Below, piece after piece: positions 5,117 through 5,357 of a stretch of 5,357 nt of DNA. This stretch comes from Acetobacteraceae bacterium (GTDB lineage Bacteria > Pseudomonadota > Alphaproteobacteria > Acetobacterales > Acetobacteraceae). Location of the stretch: NCBI GenBank assembly GCA_025356735.1, contig JANXRT010000209.1, positions 1 to 5,357 of the forward strand. Direction: 5' to 3'. How positions within the stretch are numbered: position 1 is the first letter of the stretch; the number at the start of each line of letters is the position of its first letter. A model generated the notes under the pieces. It did not search any database and was not told where the DNA came from. It saw only the letters and a program-made list of their open reading frames with translations. Position numbers and translations under genes: made by a program.

Positions 5117-5357
5117 CTATCGCTTCGAACCTTTTCCGCGCCGTTTTGGTAATAACGTCACGACGGGTTCAGCCGCCGGCTTGTGGCCGAGGCCACTCTC
5201 GCGTGCCAAGGCAGAGCGGGTGGCAGCGTAGCTCGGCGCCACCATCGGGTAATGGGCCGGCAGGCCCCACTTGGCGCGATATTGCTCGGGCGTCAGGCCA
5301 TGGCGGCTACGCAGATGCCGCTTGAGCGTCTTGAGCGTCTTCCCGTCTTCCAGGCAG
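5117..5357 (-). CDS. MucR/Ros-family zinc-finger transcriptional regulator, 5' end outside window
   Basis: The final 79 residues of a MucR/Ros-type regulator, a family controlling exopolysaccharide, motility, virulence or symbiosis genes in alphaproteobacteria. The visible part starts inside the single zinc finger with CLEDGKTLKTLKRHLRSRHG. The ligand set would be Cys, Asp and two His (H-x4-H), because the second Cys of Ros (CLEC) is Asp here, as in several MucR relatives. The family signature LTPEQYRAKWGLPAHYPMVA follows, then PSYAATRSALARESGLG, and a short basic tail (PKRRGKGSKR) ends at the TAG 5117-5119. These proteins are about 140-160 residues long, so roughly the first half lies beyond the right edge. 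No frame is broken in the visible part. It is transcribed towards the EEP relic, 88 bp from it. The family call is very firm; target genes are unknown. Confidence 0.95.
   Translation of the reverse strand, partial: CLEDGKTLKTLKRHLRSRHGLTPEQYRAKWGLPAHYPMVAPSYAATRSALARESGLGHKPAAEPVVTLLPKRRGKGSKR

Noticed and set aside
5022..5231. Plus-strand 69-codon frame over the MucR-like 3' end
   Set aside because: It lies opposite the strongly recognisable MucR C-terminus and has no similarity of its own.
5321..5340. Tandem repeat of a 10-nt unit (CTTGAGCGTC)
   Set aside because: It encodes KTLKTLKRHL in the MucR-like finger. Family members have the same length here (KKFKSLKRHL), so it is not a recent duplication or regulatory repeat.
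1..5357. CRISPR array, tRNA, rRNA or complete insertion sequence
   Set aside because: No regularly spaced repeats, cloverleaf-like sequence or paired terminal inverted repeats were seen by eye.

Overview
The window looks like an accessory stretch of an alphaproteobacterial chromosome, most likely from the Hyphomicrobiales (a Bradyrhizobium-, Rhodopseudomonas- or Methylobacterium-like lineage). The grounds are the high GC content, the C-terminus of a MucR/Ros-family regulator at the right edge, an HU protein with the core sequence common in that group, and its Lys/Ala-rich companion. The genus is inference; no rRNA or other marker gene is present.

Layout. (1) 1-662: the 3' end of an HU-type DNA-binding gene (+) converges on a Lys/Ala/Pro-rich small protein gene (-), with 3 bp between the stop codons. 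(2) 663-1038: mostly non-coding, with a short stub on the minus strand resembling the first 15 codons of an arylamine N-acetyltransferase, complete with a good Shine-Dalgarno. (3) 1039-1455 (-): a small exported Tyr/Pro-rich protein with a glycine-rich hydrophobic segment. (4) 1547 to about 1858 (-): the C-terminal fifth of an amidase-signature enzyme, with no matching N-terminal part. (5) 2016-2672 (+): an intact NarL/FixJ-type regulator whose receiver domain lacks the usual acidic pair and lysine. (6) 2752 to about 2922 (-): what appears to be the C-terminal tail of a transposase. (7) 3078-4670 (+): a two-gene operon, a thiolase-like (SCP-x/Ltp2-type) protein without the usual nucleophilic cysteine, followed 9 bp later by a zinc-ribbon/OB-fold DUF35 protein. 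(8) 4705-5028 (-): a frameshifted remnant of an endonuclease/exonuclease/phosphatase-superfamily gene. (9) 5117-5357 (-): the C-terminal 79 residues of a MucR/Ros regulator that continues past the window.

How it fits together. The intact genes alternate with relics (acetyltransferase stub, amidase tail, transposase tail, frameshifted EEP gene), so the region appears to have collected insertions and then decayed. The best functional unit is the thiolase-like/DUF35 pair, which by analogy with Ltp2-ChsH2-type partners probably forms a complex acting on an acyl-CoA, perhaps as an aldolase or retro-aldolase rather than a classical thiolase. The nearest intact regulator is the orphan LuxR-type protein upstream; any link between them is only positional. 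I see no CRISPR array, tRNA, rRNA or obvious complete mobile element.
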